The notes below the pieces were generated by a model that did no database searches, was not told the DNA's origin, and saw only the letters and a list, made by a program, of their open reading frames with translations. Positions 54,230 to 64,000 of a stretch of 64,000 nt of DNA are shown here, piece by piece. Position 1 is the first letter of the stretch. Each line of letters opens with the position of its first letter. This stretch comes from Sphingomonas sp. NFR04 (GTDB lineage: Bacteria > Pseudomonadota > Alphaproteobacteria > Sphingomonadales > Sphingomonadaceae). Location of the stretch: positions 434,001 to 498,000 of the forward strand of contig NZ_FORV01000003.1 in assembly GCF_900114095.1 (NCBI RefSeq). Direction: 5' to 3'. A program made the position numbers and the translations under genes.

Positions 54230-55597
54230 TCAGCGGCGCTCGAGCTTGTCGAGCCAGGCGCCGAACCGGCCGCGCGAATAGGTGAGCGCCTGGTAGAGGC
54301 CGAGCGACGCCCTGGCCCAGCGGATGTACAGCCTCGGCATGCCCAGCCGATCCGCCGCCCAGGCGACGCGGTGGCTCCAGGCGGCGATCCCCGCCCGCGT
54401 GCGATAGACCAGCTTCCGGCGCCAGCCGATCCCGGCAGCATTGGGCGCCACGCGCTTGATTGGCCGGATCCCCCGGCGTGCCCAGGTCAGTCGATAAGCG
54501 AGCCCCTCGCGGCGATGGCGCAGCCCGGCGTCCTGCGTACCGGCGATGAAATCGGCGTCGACGCCTTCCAGCGCCAGCCGCCCGTCGCCGATCGCCGCCG
54601 CCACCACGTCGCGCAGCTGCGGGGACCGGACGATCACGACGTTCGTGCCGCGCCCGTCCGAGGAATAGGGCTCCACCCACGCATCACCGAACGCAATGTC
54701 CGCCGTTTCCGCGACGACGTCGTCGCACATGTTGCAAGCGCTGTTCTGGAAGAAGCCGGCGCCCCAGTCGCCGTCGGCCAGATGCCACCAGTCCTGCCAG
54801 CGTGCGCTGCCGTCGGCGAGCGTTAGGTGCGCGGTGTACCAGTTTGCCGGGCGATCGGCGTCCTTGCGGCGATACTCCACCGCGGTGACCGCGTCCGGGT
54901 CCACGTCCAGCTGCCAGGCGAAGCTGTCGACCAGCCGCCCGCTTTTCATATGGCCGCAGAACAGCCCCAGCGTAGCGGTGATCCGCTCGGCGAGCACCGG
55001 TTCGGCGGCGCGGGCAAGGTGCACCGCCTTCACGAAGCAGGGAATGCCGACCACGGCATAGCGGCCCGGCACGCGGCGGATCTCGTCGAGCACATGCGCC
55101 AGATGCACCGGGTGGTAGCGCGAGCGCGCGCCCTCGGCGATCTGGTCGAGGCTGCGCGAGATGCGATAGCCGAAATGCGGCGCGCCGGGGCCGGGCAGCG
55201 GCACGACATGCGCGACGCCGTCGATCAGCCCGCGGCGCAGCAGCTCGGCGGCGACCCAGCTGACCATCCCGCCCGAGCTGCCGCCGGCACGGAAATCCCC
55301 CTCGGCGACATGGCCGACATAGGCGGTCTCGAACCGGCCGATCCGCTGGTCGGCGATCGGCGCGCTTGGAAAGCGATCCCCGGCGATCGCGTTCTCGTCC
55401 ACGGCTTCGGGCGAGAAGGGGCAGGTGGCGGCGAAGCGCGGCGTCGGCGTCTCGCGCCAGCCGGGCGGTCCCTGGGGCTTGAGCTGGCGGTAGCCGTCCC
55501 AGCCCATATGCCCGCCGCCGCCGCTCGACGCGCAGCCGCCGCAGCCGATGCACAATCCGGAGCGAACGATGGCGGCCGGGCTGGGCGCCTCAGCCAA
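54230..55597 (-). CDS. FrhB-like (coenzyme F420 hydrogenase beta-subunit family) iron-sulfur protein
   Basis: A 455-residue protein with an N-terminal C-I-G-C-G-G-C cluster motif (Cys16, 19, 22), an FrhB-type N domain, and a C-terminal domain with L-F-C-G-H-M, S-A-C-N-M-C-D-D and F-G-D-A-W-V-E-P, all family traits. The start TTG at 55597 overlaps the pyruvyltransferase stop. Members reduce or transfer electrons to unknown substrates and are often encoded with polysaccharide pyruvyltransferases in capsule or exopolysaccharide clusters; here they form a lone pair. Confidence 0.82.
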   Translation of the reverse strand: MAEAPSPAAIVRSGLCIGCGGCASSGGGGHMGWDGYRQLKPQGPPGWRETPTPRFAATCPFSPEAVDENAIAGDRFPSAPIADQRIGRFETAYVGHVAEGDFRAGGSSGGMVSWVAAELLRRGLIDGVAHVVPLPGPGAPHFGYRISRSLDQIAEGARSRYHPVHLAHVLDEIRRVPGRYAVVGIPCFVKAVHLARAAEPVLAERITATLGLFCGHMKSGRLVDSFAWQLDVDPDAVTAVEYRRKDADRPANWYTAHLTLADGSARWQDWWHLADGDWGAGFFQNSACNMCDDVVAETADIAFGDAWVEPYSSDGRGTNVVIVRSPQLRDVVAAAIGDGRLALEGVDADFIAGTQDAGLRHRREGLAYRLTWARRGIRPIKRVAPNAAGIGWRRKLVYRTRAGIAAWSHRVAWAADRLGMPRLYIRWARASLGLYQALTYSRGRFGAWLDKLERR

Positions 55598-56705
55598 GCA
55601 CCTTGTCCAGATAGGCGTTCGACTGGTCGCGCATCGCCTCGATCCTGCCGCCGATCGCCGCGTCGAGCGGCACGTCGAGGATCGCGCCCAGGTCGATCCG
55701 CGCACCGGGCACCAGCAGGTGCCGCTCGGCACCGAGCAGCTCGGTCAGGTCGCGCACCTTGTTCATCCGATAGGGCGAGGGCGCGCAGGCAAAGGGCGTG
55801 TCGTTGAGCAATGCGAACACGCAGCCATGGAAGAAGTTGGTCAGCACCGCCTGCGCCCCCGCCATCGCCGCGGCGAAGTCGTGCGGGCCGGCATCGAGCC
55901 ATTGCTCGTCCGCCCAGTCGTTGCGATAGCCGATGCTGATCAGCCTTATGCCGCGTGCCGACGCCCAGGCCCGGGCCGCCTGCGCGAATGCCTCGGGCAT
56001 GCCATGGCCATAGACGAGGGCATAACGGCCCTCGGGCACCGGCGTCGCCGCGTCGGGCTGGGGCGGGAACTGCAGGCAGGGATCGAGCACCAGCGCGGGC
56101 GGCTTGCCGATCGCCTGCGCCACCAGGCGGCGGCTGTTTTCGTCGCGCACCGCGATCGTGTCGAAGCGGCGCAGTTGGTCCTGCCAATAGGGGTCGAGCC
56201 CGGCATCGGCATCATAGCTGCCGAAGCTGGCGGCATAGGCAGCCACGCATTCGGCGTTGAGCCCCTGGCCGAAGAAGATCGAGGCGCCGCCATACCAGGG
56301 ATGGCGCAGGTTCCACACCTCGTCGCTGCCGACCAGCACGGTATCGACATGCGGCATCTCGAGCGGATCGACCAGGTCGAAGCCGGGCGAGAGCGGCAGC
56401 GCATCGAAGGCGCAGAGAAACTTGCGGAGCTTGGCGCCGTACAGCCGGCGATCCTCGGCGCTGGCGCGCGCCGGCAGCGTCGGCTGCAGCGCGTTGCGCC
56501 ACTCGGCGCGGGTGACCCGCGGCGATTCATGGTCGAGCAGCATCACCCGGTGGCCGCGCGCATGCACGCCCTCGGCCAGGCACCGCGCCTGCCAATAGGA
56601 GCCGTAATTGATGCAGCGGTGGAAGGTGAGGATGCCGACGCTGCGCGTATCGCTGCGCAGGTCGTAGAGAAGCGTCGAAGAATCGTCGGATCCCGGTAGT
56701 TTCAT
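55590..56705 (-). CDS. Polysaccharide pyruvyl transferase-family protein
   Basis: A 371-residue protein of the CsaB/WcaK (GT-B-like) family, with N-terminal I-L-T-F-H-R-C-I-N-Y-G-S, a middle V-L-V-G-S-D-E-V-W-N and C-terminal T-N-F-F-H-G-C-V-F-A-L, all matching the family. Members add pyruvate ketals to surface sugars. The start at 56705 is chosen; ATG at 56717 is also possible. It is followed directly by the FrhB-like gene, but no glycosyltransferases or exporters are adjacent. Confidence 0.82.
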   Translation of the reverse strand: MKLPGSDDSSTLLYDLRSDTRSVGILTFHRCINYGSYWQARCLAEGVHARGHRVMLLDHESPRVTRAEWRNALQPTLPARASAEDRRLYGAKLRKFLCAFDALPLSPGFDLVDPLEMPHVDTVLVGSDEVWNLRHPWYGGASIFFGQGLNAECVAAYAASFGSYDADAGLDPYWQDQLRRFDTIAVRDENSRRLVAQAIGKPPALVLDPCLQFPPQPDAATPVPEGRYALVYGHGMPEAFAQAARAWASARGIRLISIGYRNDWADEQWLDAGPHDFAAAMAGAQAVLTNFFHGCVFALLNDTPFACAPSPYRMNKVRDLTELLGAERHLLVPGARIDLGAILDVPLDAAIGGRIEAMRDQSNAYLDKVLG

Positions 56706-56825
56706 GCGCGCGCGCACCCGGTGCCGAAAGCGGCCGAAGCCATGTGCTGTCCTCCCTCTGGTTTCGCCATGAACGAGGGGGAGGGCGCACGGTTTCGCCT
56801 TAAGCCTAAAAATTGAAGGTTAACG

Positions 56826-58756
<1,931 letters not shown>

Positions 58757-58774
58757 GCGGCGTACCCCATTTCT

Positions 58775-58865
58775 GTCATCCCCGCGGGGCGGATCCATTC
58801 GCAAATCGCTTCCGGCAGGCGCCGGGACGGCACGGCCAATGGATCCCCGCCTGCGCGGGGATGAC
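58775..58865. repeat. Palindromic repeat, family A, copy 4
   Basis: GTCATCCCCGC..GGATCCATT and AATGGATCCCCGCC..GCGGGGATGAC arms with a diverged core; the left arm has lost about six bases. It lies between ligK and ligU on the same strand, just before the ligU start, and is the only repeat inside the lig cluster. Confidence 0.8.
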
Positions 58866-58882
58866 GGCTGTTGGCGCGTGCC

Positions 58883-59557
58883 TCACACATATTTCAGGCC
58901 CATCGCTTCGAGCTTCGGCCGCATATTGTAGATGTCGAGCCCGAGTTCGCCCGCCGCCAGCCGCTTGCGCCGGGCCTCCTCGGACGCCTCGCGCGCCTGC
59001 GCCTTTTCCAAAACCGCAGCCGCACTTGCACGGGGCACGACGCACACGCCGTCGTCGTCCGCCACGATCACGTCGCCCGCGTTCACCAGCGCATTGGCGC
59101 AGACGACCGGCACGTTGACCGAGCCGAGCGTCGCCTTGATCGTCCCTTGCGCATGCACCGCCTTGGACCAGACCGGAAAGCCCATCGCGGTCAGGTCGCG
59201 CACGTCCCGCACGCCCGCATCGATGATCAGCCCGCGACAGCCGCGCGCCTGCGCCGAGGTGGCGAGCAGGTCGCCGAAATAGCCGTCGGTGCACGGGCTG
59301 GTGGGGGCGAGCACCAGGATGTCGCCGTCGCGCAACTGCTCGATCGCGACATGCACCATCCAATTGTCGCCGGGCGGCGCGTAGATGGTGACGGCACTGC
59401 CCGCGATCCGCGCGCCCACGTATATGGGCCGCATGTGCGGGGCGAGCAGCCCGGTGCGGCCCTGCGCCTCATGCACCGTGGCGACGCCGGCATGGGCGAG
59501 GCCGTCGATCACCGCAGGATCGGCGCGTTCGATGGTCTGGACGACGATGCCCGACAT
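58883..59557 (-). CDS. ligK: 4-carboxy-4-hydroxy-2-oxoadipate aldolase (LigK)
   Basis: A 224-residue RraA-like class II aldolase that splits the hydrated intermediate to pyruvate and oxaloacetate; many also decarboxylate oxaloacetate. Signatures: [16 protein letters not shown]-equivalent D-A-G-V-R-D, and the metal-binding [10 protein letters not shown]. It starts the minus-strand arm, divergent from the LysR gene with a 101-base gap holding both promoters. Confidence 0.95.
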   Translation of the reverse strand: MSGIVVQTIERADPAVIDGLAHAGVATVHEAQGRTGLLAPHMRPIYVGARIAGSAVTIYAPPGDNWMVHVAIEQLRDGDILVLAPTSPCTDGYFGDLLATSAQARGCRGLIIDAGVRDVRDLTAMGFPVWSKAVHAQGTIKATLGSVNVPVVCANALVNAGDVIVADDDGVCVVPRASAAAVLEKAQAREASEEARRKRLAAGELGLDIYNMRPKLEAMGLKYV

Positions 59558-59634
59558 GGCAGCTCCTCTTGGATCTTCGCCGGTGGCGGTGCGCGTTTAG
59601 GGCGGCGGCATCCAATCGGAAGGATGGCAGGGTC

Positions 59635-59650
59635 ATTAGTTTTTGCTAAT
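59635..59650. promoter_or_regulatory. Candidate LysR-type operator
   Basis: ATTAG-TTTTTG-CTAAT is an inverted repeat 9-24 bases before the regulator's GTG and 78-93 bases before the ligK ATG. LysR proteins usually bind T-N11-A-like palindromes between divergent target and regulator genes; the position fits, the spacing is close but not exact. Confidence 0.5.
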
Positions 59651-59658
59651 CGTCGTTT

Positions 59659-60816
59659 GTGCAGGTCGATCAGCTCAATATCCGCCACCTCGCCGCCATG
59701 GCTGCTGCGGTGCGGCTGGGCAGCGTCAGCCGCGCGGCGGAGGCGGTGAATCTCACCCAGCCGGCGGCGACGCAGGGCATCGCCAAGCTGGAGGCGCAGC
59801 TGGGGATCGCGCTGTTCGAGCGGCGCGCGACGGGCATGGTACCCACCGAGGCCGCCGCCCGGCTCGCCCCGCGGGTGGAGGCGGCGCTGCGGCTGATCGG
59901 CAGCAACCGGGTGACGGCGGCGCAGCTGCGCGCGTTCGTCGCGCTGGCGCAGCAGGGGAGCTACCCGGCGGCGGCGCAGGCGGCGGGCGTGACGGTTTCC
60001 TCGCTGCACCGCGCGGTCGGCGATCTCGGGCTGGCGCTGGGGCAACGGCTGGTCGACCGGCGGGGGCGGGGGCTGGTGCTCACCCATTATGGGGTGCAGG
60101 TGGCGCGGCGGCTGCGGCTGGCGCTCGCCGAGCTGCGCGCGGGGGTGGAGGATCTCGGCGAGTTGGTCGGGCGCAGTGCCGGCCGCATCTCGATCGGCGC
60201 GATGCCGCTCTGCCGGGCAAGGCTGTTGCCCCATGCGATCAACGCCTTCCGCCGCGACCATGCGGGCATCGACCTGCTGATCCACGAAGGCGCGCATGGC
60301 GAGCTGGTGGGACCCTTGCGCGACGGCGAAGTCGACCTGATGATCGGCGCGCTGCGCGATCCCGAGACGCTGGGGCCGGACCTGGTCCAGGCGCGGCTGT
60401 TCGACGACCGGCCGACGATCATCGCCCGCGCCGGGCATCCGCTGGCGGCCGCGCCCGATCGGCTCACGGCGCTGCACCGCCATGGCTGGATCGTGCCCCC
60501 CGAGGGTACGCCGCTGCGCAGCTTGTGGCGCAACCTGTTTGCCGCGATCGGCGGGCCGTTGCCGCCGGTGCCGATCGAATGCGGCTCGGTGATGACGATC
60601 CGCGAGCTGCTCCAGGCCGGGGACGAGCTGACCCTGCTCTCGGTGGACCAGCTCTCGGTGGAACTGGCCAGCGGGCTGCTCGTCGATCTGGGGCCGGCGC
60701 CCGGCGCGGTCACGCGGACGATCGGCGTGACCCACCGCGCCGACTGGCGGCCCACCCGCGCACAGGCCGCTTTCCTGGCGACGCTCCATGCCTCGGCGGC
60801 AACGCTCTATACGTAA
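59659..60816 (+). CDS. LysR-type regulator with two tandem HTH domains, lig cluster
   Basis: A 385-residue protein, about 85 longer than the family norm, because it has two complete LysR-type HTH domains: the first about residues 8-67 (L-A-A-M-A-A-A-V-R-L-G-S-V-S-R-A-A-E-A-V), the second about 87-146 (L-R-A-F-V-A-L-A-Q-Q-G-S-Y-P-A-A-A-Q-A-A), followed by one effector domain (about 175-385). It begins with GTG at 59659. By position it probably regulates the divergent lig arms in response to an aromatic or pathway intermediate; it would be the counterpart of LigR, but orthology is not assumed. Confidence 0.88.
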   Translation: MQVDQLNIRHLAAMAAAVRLGSVSRAAEAVNLTQPAATQGIAKLEAQLGIALFERRATGMVPTEAAARLAPRVEAALRLIGSNRVTAAQLRAFVALAQQGSYPAAAQAAGVTVSSLHRAVGDLGLALGQRLVDRRGRGLVLTHYGVQVARRLRLALAELRAGVEDLGELVGRSAGRISIGAMPLCRARLLPHAINAFRRDHAGIDLLIHEGAHGELVGPLRDGEVDLMIGALRDPETLGPDLVQARLFDDRPTIIARAGHPLAAAPDRLTALHRHGWIVPPEGTPLRSLWRNLFAAIGGPLPPVPIECGSVMTIRELLQAGDELTLLSVDQLSVELASGLLVDLGPAPGAVTRTIGVTHRADWRPTRAQAAFLATLHASAATLYT

Positions 60817-60826
60817 AAACTTATAG
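60807..60826. promoter_or_regulatory. CTATA-N10-TATAG inverted repeat before the lig plus-strand operon
   Basis: CTATA (60807-60811) and TATAG (60822-60826) flank a ten-base CGTAAAAACT. The site overlaps the regulator's stop and is 54-73 bases before the next start. It could be the LysR-type site for the dehydrogenase-ligJ-ligAB operon. Confidence 0.4.
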
Positions 60827-60879
60827 CGGGGCGGCGGATTCGATTGGTGACCCCGACGCGGCTCGGCCATGCCGAACCC

Positions 60880-61752
60880 ATGCAAGACAGGATCGCCCTG
60901 ATCGGCTTTGGAGAGGCGGGTTCGACCTTCGCGCGCGCCGGCGGCTGGGAAACCGATGCGCGGGTGTTCGATCGCAAGACCGACGGCGCCGATGCCGCCG
61001 CGATGCGCGAGCGCTATGCCGAGGCCGGCATCGAGGGCGCCGCGACGCCGGCCGAAGCACTGGCCGACCGCCCGCTCGTCCTGTCGCTCGTCACCGCCGA
61101 TCAGGCGCTGGCCGTCGCGCAAGCCGCCGCGCCGCATCTGGCCCCGGGCGCGCTCTACTGCGACGGCAACAGCGTCGCACCGCAGACCAAGCAGGCGGCC
61201 GCGCGGGCGGTGGCCACGGCGGGCGCACACTATGTCGACCTTGCCATCCTCGCGCCGGTCGATCCCGCGCGCCTGGCGGTGCCGTTGCTGCTGAGCGGGG
61301 CGCAGGCCGAAGCCGCGGCGGCGGCGCTGGCCCGGCTCGGCTTCCAGAATCTCAGCATCGTCGGCGACGCGGTCGGTCGTGCCTCGTCGATCAAGATGAT
61401 CCGGTCAGTAATGGTGAAGGGCATCGAGGCGCTGACCGCGGAATGCGTGTTGGCGGCCGAGGCGGCGGGCGTGCGCGACGCGGTGCTCGCCTCGCTCGAC
61501 GCCAGCGAGCGCCCCCGGCCCTGGGAAGCGCGCGCCGATTACAATCTCGATCGCATGCTGATCCACGGGCTGCGCCGCGCCGCCGAGATGGAGGAAGTGG
61601 TCAAGACCCTGGAAGCGCTGGGCACCGGCGCCGCCATGACCCGCGGCACCGTCGAGCGCCAGCGCGCGATCGGCACGCTCGGGCTCGGCACCCCGCCCGA
61701 GGGGCTGGCGGAGAAGCTCGCCGCGATCGAGGAGAGGACGAAACCCGCATGA
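60880..61752 (+). CDS. NAD(P)-dependent dehydrogenase of the DUF1932/3-hydroxyisobutyrate dehydrogenase type
   Basis: A 290-residue protein: an N-terminal Rossmann domain with I-A-L-I-G-F-G-E-A-G-S and a C-terminal DUF1932 helical domain (about 185-270) with S-S-I-K-M-I-R-S-V-M-V-K-G, which includes the family lysine. Lig clusters need a dehydrogenase (LigC) for 4-carboxy-2-hydroxymuconate semialdehyde, but known LigC belongs to another fold family as far as I recall, so its role here is open. It overlaps ligJ by four bases. The start at 60880 is preferred; a TTG or GTG near 60844 is possible. Confidence 0.8.
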   Translation: MQDRIALIGFGEAGSTFARAGGWETDARVFDRKTDGADAAAMRERYAEAGIEGAATPAEALADRPLVLSLVTADQALAVAQAAAPHLAPGALYCDGNSVAPQTKQAAARAVATAGAHYVDLAILAPVDPARLAVPLLLSGAQAEAAAAALARLGFQNLSIVGDAVGRASSIKMIRSVMVKGIEALTAECVLAAEAAGVRDAVLASLDASERPRPWEARADYNLDRMLIHGLRRAAEMEEVVKTLEALGTGAAMTRGTVERQRAIGTLGLGTPPEGLAEKLAAIEERTKPA

Positions 61753-62770
61753 CGATGATCATCGACTGTCACGGCCACTACACCGTGCTGCCCAAGGCGC
61801 ACGACGCCTGGCGCGAGGCGCAGAAGGCGGCGTTCAAGGCCGGCGAGACCCCGCCGCCCTATCCCGAGGTCAGCGACGACGAGATCCGCACGACGATCGA
61901 GTCCAACCAGCTCCGCCTGATCCAGGAGCGCGGCGCCGACCTGACGATCTTCTCGCCCCGCGCCTCGGCGATGGCCCCGCATGTCGGCGACGAGGGCGTG
62001 GCGAAGGAATGGGCGCGCCGCTGCAACGACCTGATCGCGCGCGTCGTCGGCCTGTTCCCCGAGACCTTCGTCGGCGTGTGCATGCTGCCGCAGAGCCCCA
62101 AGGCCGATATGCAGGGCTCGATCGCGGAGCTGGAGCGCTGCGTCACCGAGCTCGGCTTCATCGGCTGCAACCTCAATCCCGATCCCGGCGGCGGGCACTT
62201 CACCCATCCGCCGCTGACCGACCGTTACTGGTACCCCTTCTACGAGAAGATGGTGGAACTGGACGTACCGGCGATGATCCACGTCTCGGGCAGCTGCAAC
62301 CCGGCGATGCACGCGACCGGCGGCTATTACATCGCGGCGGACACGATCGCGTTCATGCAGCTGCTCGAAGGTGATCTGTTCAAGGATTTCCCGACGCTGC
62401 GCTTCATCATTCCCCATGGCGGCGGCGCGGTGCCCTATCACTGGGGCCGCTATCGCGGGCTGGCGGACATGCTCAAGAAGCCGTCGCTCGACACGCACCT
62501 GATGCACAACATCTTCTTCGATACCTGCGTCTATCACCAGCCGGGCATCAACCTGCTCGCGGACGTGATCGACACGAAGAACATCCTGTTTGGCTCGGAG
62601 ATGGTCGGGGCTGTGCGCGGCATCGATCCCACCACCGGGCAGTATTTCGACGATACCAAGCGCTATGTGGATGCGCTCAACCTGGCCGAGGCGGCGCGCC
62701 ACGCGATCTTCGAGGGCAATGCCCGCCGGGTGTTTCCGCGGCTCGACGCCCAGCTGAAGGCGCGCGGGCT

Positions 62771-62774
<4 letters not shown>
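61749..62774 (+). CDS. ligJ: 4-oxalomesaconate hydratase (LigJ)
   Basis: A 341-residue amidohydrolase-fold hydratase. The zinc-site start I-I-D-C-H-G-H-Y-T-V, the middle N-P-D-P-G-G-G-H-F-T-H-P and late F-G-S-E-M-V-G match LigJ closely. It hydrates 4-oxalomesaconate to 4-carboxy-4-hydroxy-2-oxoadipate before LigK. The GTG of ligA overlaps its stop. Confidence 0.95.

Positions 62775-64000
<1,226 letters not shown>

Overview
This 64-kb window is chromosomal DNA of a GC-rich alphaproteobacterium, most likely a Sphingomonas-type member of the Sphingomonadaceae. The evidence is a carotenoid gene set (crtY, crtI, crtB), two large TonB-dependent receptors, two proteins ending in the sphingomonad PEPxxWA-CTERM sorting signal, a protocatechuate 4,5-cleavage (lig) cluster, a hisC-tyrC pair as known from Zymomonas, and dispersed palindromic repeats at operon ends. 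I see no rRNA, transposase, prophage or CRISPR array. Genes are tightly packed, with many 1-4 base stop/start overlaps.

Layout. 1-3.5 kb: metW (partial), metX, then hisC-tyrC. 3.7-7.8 kb: a small conserved gene, an Atm1-type ABC exporter, an unknown secreted protein and an alpha/beta hydrolase. 7.9-13.1 kb: a TlpA-like lipoprotein divergent from argH-lipoprotein-lysA-Met8-like-ZntB-like. 13.2-18.1 kb, minus strand: FMN reductase, M28 peptidase, TonB receptor and tRNA-Leu(GAG). 18.2-23.2 kb: a MATE transporter, a zinc-ribbon membrane protein, and ftsE-ftsX-ydcF-like-plsC. 23.3-27.7 kb: crtY-crtI, a LOG-family gene, then crtB. 27.8-34.3 kb: exported and outer-membrane proteins plus a di-iron hydroxylase. 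34.3-36.4 kb: TPP riboswitch and thiC. 36.4-38.9 kb: two tandem toxin-antitoxin pairs, ung and ubiG. 38.9-47.6 kb: lysC, a GH115 glucuronidase with a LacI-type operator, a nitronate monooxygenase-like gene, ptsP and a RodZ-like gene. 47.6-52.6 kb: cpoB-like, tilS, ftsH with a strong terminator, and two small genes. 52.7-56.7 kb: a small hydrophilic protein, a manganese catalase with an FNR-type box, and an FrhB-like/pyruvyltransferase pair. 56.8-64 kb: the lig cluster.

How the genes work together. The lig genes encode ring cleavage of protocatechuate (LigAB) and later steps (LigI lactonase, LigU tautomerase, LigJ hydratase, LigK aldolase) leading to pyruvate and oxaloacetate. They lie in two divergent arms around a LysR-type regulator that unusually has two complete N-terminal HTH domains. 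The ring-cleavage aldehyde dehydrogenase LigC is not visible before the window ends inside ligB; an unassigned DUF1932-type dehydrogenase sits in the plus arm. crtB, crtI and crtY give phytoene, lycopene and beta-carotene. lysC and lysA are the first and last steps of lysine synthesis but are not linked.

The items most worth a second look are the double-HTH LysR regulator, the perfect FNR-type box before the Mn-catalase, matched operators for both toxin-antitoxin pairs, the LacI-type palindrome before the GH115 gene, a three-half-site operator before a TonB receptor, the out-of-frame overlap of a hydroxylase and a DUF2141 gene, and several palindromic repeat families concentrated at operon junctions. 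Nothing here is clearly a wholly new system; these are specific, testable oddities.
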